Below are positions 57,431 to 64,000 of a stretch of 64,000 nt of DNA, in pieces (the first letter of the stretch is position 1; each line of letters opens with the position of its first letter). The translations under genes and the position numbers were made by a program. The notes beneath the pieces were generated by a model. That model made no database searches and had not been told where the DNA came from. It saw only the letters and a program-made list of their open reading frames with translations. The stretch lies in contig VZSE01002700.1 in NCBI GenBank assembly GCA_013398275.1, positions 1,665,279-1,729,278 on the forward strand, given 5' to 3'. The DNA comes from Promerops cafer. Taxonomy: Eukaryota > Chordata > Aves > Passeriformes > Nectariniidae.

Positions 57431-59684
57431 CTGATTTCAGCTGAGCTGCTGTGCTTAAAATCAAGCAGACAAGAGCACAAGTATTTGCAGGATCCAAATT
57501 TCTACAGATTCATAAATTAGGAGTTCAACCAGCATAAGAGGGGAGTTCCCTCCTCTGAGCTGTAGTTCCAAATACAGAAAATATTTCTTAAAGAGTAACG
57601 TCCTGTACTCCGTGCTCCCAATTTTTGGGATGCTTTCCCATCCACTTCTTCTTTGCCCATGTTTGGGCAAAATCCAAACTACAGATATCAGAAACCCCTC
57701 CGTGTATATTGGTTTTCTGCAGGTAAAGCAGTACTTCCTGAAGAATTTCACTTTTATTGCTGTTTGACCGAGCTTTCTTTAAATGCCTGCTCATTGAGTA
57801 GGTAGGGGATGCTGCCAGTTTGTAAAAGCACTGTTGCAAAGTCCCATAAAGAACAGCAGATCCACCCTACCATTTAAATACACAAAACGTATATTTTCTT
57901 GTGCATAGACATCCTTAGTTGTATAAACAAAAAGTGGATTTGAATGGTGGATTTCTGAGAAAACCTCCCAAAATCAAGCAAGTTGGATGAATGTTTAACC
58001 TAAAGAAGATTATGTTCATTCCATCTTCATGCATATTTATAGTCTCCTCTGAAAAGTATTGTGAGAGCAAAATACAGACAACTTTGACTCCAGCTGTCAG
58101 CCCACAAAATCAAAAGTAATTATGCGGTAAAATTGTGTATATTTGTATCCCAGGATCAACCTGCAGAAGCTGTAGAAACAAAATACTAAAAAGAATCTGC
58201 TTAACACAGACACTTTGCCTGAAACCATAGTATGAGTGGCTTAATCCTACAGCCACGGCAGCTTCATTTCTCAGTAACGTCAGTGGAAGGGTGGAGATGC
58301 TCTCAAAGGATCCCAAAGGAAAGAACCTTAAATTTATCTAAATCTGGGCATAATCTCCTGCTTTTTGAGACCTTGCAATACACCCACTGCTTTCCACTGA
58401 GGAAACAGTGCACCTAACTGCTCCAACAGACTGGGAACAGCTACCTAACTTAAGGGGACAGCTTTCTCTGCACCTTACAATTAAGTCAAGGCTAGGTGAT
58501 TTCTGCCTCAGGATCTGAGTTAGGTTCTGAGCAGTTTGCTCCTGTTTGGTTTTGAAGTCTCTGTGTCTGGAACTGACCAAGGAGTCAAATTTAGTTTGGG
58601 AGGTAGAAAGCAGGAAAAGGATTGCTGTGGATATGCTCAAAGCAATTGGTCACATCTGTTTGTTTGTAAGTGTAAATATGTACATTAATTTGTTGTTCCT
58701 TAACAATTCTGCTTGATAATACAGAACAGAATATGCTGCAGAGAAGAGAAAGACATTCTAACTAAAAATATTTTCTACTGGTGAAAAACTTAACAGAAAA
58801 AGGAAAATAAGCATAGCTGAAAGCATATATATGCCATAAAATACATAAAAATATATACATATAGGTACACATATTTATATAAAAGAATGGATGAATGCTT
58901 ATCTTTCTTAAATTCTGAATTAATACTGCCTTTAGTTATTTTGCCTGTATTTTGTTGAGTTAGTCTTTTTAGGAAATTTATTTAAATTTAGCTGAGAGCT
59001 TTCCAACTCCTTTCAACTAATTTTCCATGAAATATACAGTACTAATTTGAATCCCAGTGGTGTTATTTTTGTTGTAATATGTCTACACACCTTTGAAACC
59101 ACTCCCTAGCAGTTCTGAGCAATGGCAGAGACAAGGTTATAAACCTTGTATATTATTTTTCATTAATTCTTTGTCAGATGTGTAGGTGTCATTCTTCAAG
59201 CATTCCCCTGACCTGTTACCATGCGGTAAACAAGGGTGAAGAAAGAGAGGAGAGTTGGTAAACTTTGGTAGGATATATCAGCAGAAAAGGTGTTCCCTCT
59301 GTACCCAGTAACCTGACATTTAGGACCTGCCATGGTGTAAGAGCCCTAGGTTCAGCTCACTCTTCTGTGTGGCAATATTTGACTGTCAGTCTCCCATTGC
59401 CCCAGGGTCTGTCTTGCTGCTGCAATCGTGCCAGGTTCTTAATTTCTCTTTAGCTTCTTTTTCTTCTGTATAATTATTAAATATTAATGGGAGAAGGAGC
59501 TGGTGTCCAGATCTCTCACACTCTGGATGCATGCCCTAATCAATAGGTTACCACAAAAAAGGACAGACTTTCTCTGCAAATGTATCTTTTCATGTCCTTG
59601 TTTTTCTCCTGAGCTCCTAAAATCAAGGTATTTTATTGTATTCATCATAAAATTGAGTCCTTACACTTTTCTATAATGGAAAAC
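57431..59684. other. Intergenic DNA, nothing recognised
   Basis: AT-rich unique sequence with an AT-rich microsatellite-like patch near 58,820-58,880. Confidence 0.6.
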
Positions 59685-59716
59685 TTAAATTAAACTTCAA
59701 GCTTAGTTTAATTTAA
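59685..59716. repeat. 12-bp inverted repeat with 8-nt loop
   Basis: TTAAATTAAACT (59685-59696) and AGTTTAATTTAA (59705-59716) are exact reverse complements around TCAAGCTT. Confidence 0.9.
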
Positions 59717-62149
59717 ACTTTTATTCTTGCCACCACAAAGAACCTCACTTTCTCCCATACCTCAAATCAGGGTCAACTCAAGATGCGTGAGTAGACACAA
59801 ACAGAATGGGAAATGAGGGGCAGCAGCATAAATGAAGCAGCCATTAACAGAGCTCCTGCCCAGACTTGTGTCTGCATGTATGATATTTCCTAATTAAAAA
59901 GTACAGTTTCTATCATCTCTGCCATTCACAGTAAGAGAAATGTTATACTGCCATTGGCTAATGGGAACTGTCAGGAGAAGGGTTGCTGTCACTGTCACAA
60001 GAGTAAGGCATCCTTTGAGGAGTTCTACAGCTTCAGCTGAATACTCTTCTCAAGTAAACTCTGCTCCCAGGCTGGAATATATCCTTTTGTCAACATGGCT
60101 GTTCCACTTTAATAAAAAAAAACATTTACTCTTTAAGCCAAAATAAAGCAGAAATAGTATCTGCCACAAACAGGTGGAAAGAGTCCTGGGCAACAGTAAA
60201 AGAGGCAGAAGTGCCACCAAACTAACTTGGCCATTATCATGTTAGATTTTCTATATGCATGTATAACTGTTAGATTAGTGATTCTCTCTGGGTTATTTCT
60301 TTATTTGCTGTTGCATCCTTTTATGTTTTCATGCATTCAGCTAAAGAATTTTTCCGCAAGGTATGCCCTTGATCACATCACCCATCTTTACTGGATAGTA
60401 ATCTCCGCAAAGACAAAGTGATAATTACAGCATGGACAGTGGAATCCCAGTCTTATAGACAATCTGAAAGTTTTGAAATGCCAAAGCAGGTTAGCAGCAA
60501 CAAGGAGATGTCTTTAATAGAAATCACTCTTACTGTACACCCACCATTAGAGATTCATCTCTAATTAGCTGTTTGAGATAGAAGCTGTTGAGAGAAGGGT
60601 GTCACACAGTCTAACACAGTTTCGAAGTTCTGTTTATTGTCTTTGTGAGGGAGAGGAAACAGAAGTTTCAGACTCTCTCAGATTTGACTACATCAGCCCC
60701 AGCTGAAATCTTTTCCCCATTCTGGGTAAAACTCTGGCCAATATCTTTAAGGACTGAGTGGCTTCTTCCTCATCCACTCTGTCCCCCAGTAGCTACACAG
60801 TCCAATCCAGTAGTAGAAATCTGGTATCTCACCAATACTGAAATTGGCAAGAAAGGTATTTGGGGCCTTTTTCTGCCCTAGCCCAGGTTTTGAAGACTTA
60901 AAATGTATTCACTCCTGGCTGAAGATATTTTGGCAATAATTCCAAATCATATAAAGTTTAATTTACAATTTAAGTTGATACAATACATGAGCAACAGCCA
61001 AACTGAAGAGTTAACATAATTCTTGCTCAATACAATTTTTTAGGGACATATATATGGACTGTTTCTTCAGAAAGGTGTTTCAGTGGGAAGACAGAAAATG
61101 TAGTGGCTCTGTATGAGCCCTTACAGTCTCTCTCATGCAAGAAAAGAGAAAGAATCTCAGTTTTAACATGAATCAACACAACTCCCTGCTTTTTTTACTT
61201 ACACTTAGCAACCATATTGTAATTAGAATGATGTAAAATCCTAACAAAGACAAAAAAGAGAGCTTGCCATTTTCACGTACTAGCAGATAAAACCTTTTTG
61301 GAATATGGCCAATTTATCTCAAGGTACTCAAAGACCAGAGAAGATAAGATCTTATCCCAAACAAGTAATATATTTTATAAATAAAATCATATATTCTACT
61401 AGAGTTGAAAAGAATTTAACTTGTATAGACCAATCATGGATTTGCATTGCTTCACACAGAAGAAAAGAGCACTAAGGATTTGTTTCCCCAATTGGAGCAT
61501 TTTCTATCCTAGTCACAGAAGAGAGCTAGTACCACTCAGTAAGCTAAATTGTATTAAGAACAATTGATGGAAAGAAATGCTTACTCTCTGTTTTTGAAAA
61601 TGTACTAATATCCATCCACAATAAACCCTGCTTTATGCTATATATGCTCAACTGATACATTTTTGTAGCCCAGATGACATGTACATGCTTTGCAGCGTTT
61701 AATTTAAAATATTCTCACCCTAACGGTGGGAAGAGGGCCCTAATATATAGAAGGAGCTCCAGGGTATTTGATTGTTCAGCTAAGGAAGTGAATTCAACTA
61801 CTGACTGCTATAGAAGGAACCTCAAAATATTGAATTGATTAGAAAAAAATGGAATCACCTATAAAATGGTATTTACCTATGTGAAGAAAAATTCTGGCAA
61901 CTTACAGAGAAATATTGAAATACTCATAAGTTAGAATGTTTTGTTTTAAAATGGCTCTTCAGAAGACTTGATACTGCATCAGAATATTTTATTATACAAT
62001 TATTTTAACATGAAATCTCTCTCTCTCATATACAAACACACAAATCAGCCATCACACTAAACCACTGAATTATTGTCTACTTGGTAAGACCTAATACTTC
62101 TCCCTTCCTAGCCACCCCAGTGGATAAAGATAACTTTTCTTCTGTTCTT
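59717..62149. other. Intergenic DNA, nothing recognised
   Basis: AT-rich unique sequence; a short palindrome GATAAGATCTTATC near 61,345. No gene was supported. Confidence 0.6.
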
Positions 62150-62420
62150 TATAAGCACTGGCAATATTGGAAAGCTATTTTCAAATGGAGCATTGTCAAG
62201 AAAAAACTGTCATAACTGCCTGGCTTTGGAGCTTGCCTCACCCTTTTACATCATTTTATAAGACAATTTGCACAGGGCTTTGCTTCCTCCTTTTAATATG
62301 TCCACACTAACCAGGTAAAAGCTGTAATAAACAGCAGCTGCTTATTCATGCTGCCATCACACTTCTCTTACTGCACAAGGAGAGACCTAAGGAATCCAGC
62401 TTAAAAAATTGCTTCTGCAG
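62150..62420. other. Candidate conserved non-coding element
   Basis: A repeat-free stretch with dense transcription-factor-like cores: CACACTAACCAGG, ACAGCAGCTGCTTATTCATG (an E-box CAGCTG with a homeobox/octamer-like TTATTCATG) and TTTTATAAGAC. Composition and lack of repeats suggest constraint, but this cannot be shown from one genome. Confidence 0.25.
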
Positions 62421-64000
62421 TTCATGGTAACCAAAGGGATCAGCTCATGTGTCAAAGTGAATTATCTACAAAGCAAAAAAACAGACCCAAACCCAGAAGA
62501 ATCTTCCCCCAATGTATATAGTTAGTAATAATGGTATGAAATTAGGCAATAATAGTGTGCAGGACATTTAAAATAAGGCGGTAAAACTTGCTTCGATAAA
62601 CTACCACCACCTGGTCTACGTCATGAATTTGCTAGGTTGAGATCCACTTTGCCTATTAAAAACTGAAAACTTATAAAGTAATACTGATATACTCCAACCC
62701 AGATTAATATTTTTAAACACTGAAAGGAGTTCAAAGCTATTGAGACACAAATAACAGTTCAGAAGCTGAGAATATGCTTGATTTTACACAGAAATGGGTC
62801 CCTTTTGGAACGGGTAAAAGCCTTATAGACAAGATTAACTTTCCAATACTTAACAGTGGGCATACTCCAAGAAAAGAAAGACTTTTAAAGAATTTTTATG
62901 ATTTATTAGTTACTTTATGAAAACTATAATGAAAATGTATCCAGTGAGATCTTTTGAATCTTATCAATCTTTGTTACAAATTATTAGATTTTTTTAGAAT
63001 AACATATATGCCTCACATAATCTATAATTAAATGAATTCCATTAGTTAAATGAAATTTCATACATAAATTGAATTTGAAAAATTATGAGTCAATTATAAT
63101 GAAACAGTTACTAATACCCACTGTATTCAGTGATTACAATCACCAGATTCAGGTAACTCAAAAGTGAATCGTTTGAAACTTGAGCAGTAACACAATAAAA
63201 TATTGTCTTCTCTTGTAGTTAACATAGATAGAAGTATTTTACTAAACTCAGTCAGCACAGACTCAATTTGTTTGCCCAGCAGTTTCATTTGCTCACCTCT
63301 TTCTGCTCTTTAAATGATCTGCTTACAGGGCTACTGGCAATTAAAGACACATTTAGGGTGCCTGTGGGCTCTCAGGTTGTTTTTCCCCAGGAAACAGCAC
63401 AGGTGGGTGAAAAGAGAAAGAGCCAAAAGTGTTCAAGGTGAAAAAATTACCATTTTTTCAGCCTCCCATTTCTAAGAGTATGGGTTTTGGAATGTTTTCT
63501 CCCAGAAAAAAATAGTACAGTGAAAAAAAAGCCTAGAGGTATTACTTTTTGGCAGATTGCACCAATGCAGTGTCACAGGTGCTTTTTAATTGGCCGATAT
63601 ACTCTAGATGCTCGCGGATGATATTTTGAGATCCAAAAGAATCCTTTAAGGCACTGTTTTCCAGACAGCTGGCTCTCAAGCTAAAGTGTGAGGTGTAATT
63701 TTTGTTGTGATCTCTCAGAAAAATTCAATAGCAAGAGAAGGTCTTGCAAGCAGAAATAGGAAGATGCTGCTGGATGTTCAGGAATTACCAAAATCATGAG
63801 GCAATGATTTCAGAAATTGCTTCCTTACACTGTATGGTGCATCTCACTCACACCGTCACTGTCACTACCTCAAGGTGCTCCTTTGTATTAACTGTATACT
63901 CATTCTCTATATTCAGGAAAAATTCTCTAGATTTCCTCACATATATATTTGGCTGCTTTTCCCACAGTTCTTAGATTCACCTATATAACCACAGTCTACT
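62421..64000. other. Intergenic DNA, one further candidate segment
   Basis: No gene recognised. The part at about 63,540-63,660 is repeat-free and contains GCTTTTTAATTGGCCGATAT then ATGCTCGCGGATGATATTTT, with two CpGs in an AT-rich setting; it is another possible conserved element. Confidence 0.35.

Noticed and set aside
1..64000. tRNA, rRNA, CRISPR array, bacterial-type operon or prophage
   Set aside because: No tRNA box pattern, no repeat-spacer array and no prokaryotic coding density; the window is animal nuclear DNA.

Overview
This is a vertebrate, almost certainly avian, nuclear genome window. The repeats carry most of that call: several CR1 LINE fragments (3' ends with the ATGATTCTATGATTCTA-type tail, and one decayed copy of the endonuclease-to-RT linker region), plus a nested pair of bird-type retroviral solo LTRs. 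There are no mammalian SINEs and the intergenic DNA is AT-rich and repeat-poor. I cannot name the species.

Region 1 (1 to about 25,000) is the 3' part of RBM26 on the + strand. Ten coding exons are readable (2078-2209, 3205-3276, 6427-6555, 8717-8791, 9440-9610, 13431-13535, 16046-16255, 17967-18053, 20848-20961, 24278-24367). They give a continuous C-terminal segment of 394 residues: a Ser/Thr/Pro/Val linker, a long charged coiled coil, an RG-rich stretch, a C-terminal RRM and an acidic tail ending SRSWRR. All introns are phase 0. RBM26 is a nuclear RNA-binding protein; with its paralogue RBM27 it is known to act with the MTR4/ZFC3H1 (PAXT) RNA-decay machinery. The N-terminal part (CCCH finger and first RRM in the family) lies upstream of the window. 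The intron 9611-13430 holds a 3' CR1 tail (+), a CR1 ORF2 fragment (-) and what looks like a decayed protein-coding retrocopy (-). The intron 13536-16045 holds a candidate alternative last exon with its own AATAAA.

Region 2 (25,000-26,500) is the poly(A)-site area: an AATAAA at 24946, a block of A-tracts bracketed by an 11-bp inverted repeat, a CR1 tail, and a possible distal AATAAA at 26462.

Region 3 (26,500-64,000) has no protein-coding gene that I can support. By analogy with the human map (RBM26 3' end facing a large gene-poor interval towards OBI1/POU4F1) it is probably a gene desert. It contains two or three more CR1 pieces, a solo LTR inserted inside another solo LTR (about 45,055-46,015), simple repeats, some strong hairpin-forming palindromes, and stretches that look like candidate conserved non-coding elements. 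A 303-bp perfect duplication around a single N (49371-49977) is most likely an assembly join artefact.

I found no convincing new multi-gene system. The items most worth checking are the alternative RBM26 last exon, the intronic retrocopy (rare in birds), the poly(A)-site inverted repeat, the nested LTRs and the duplicated contig join.
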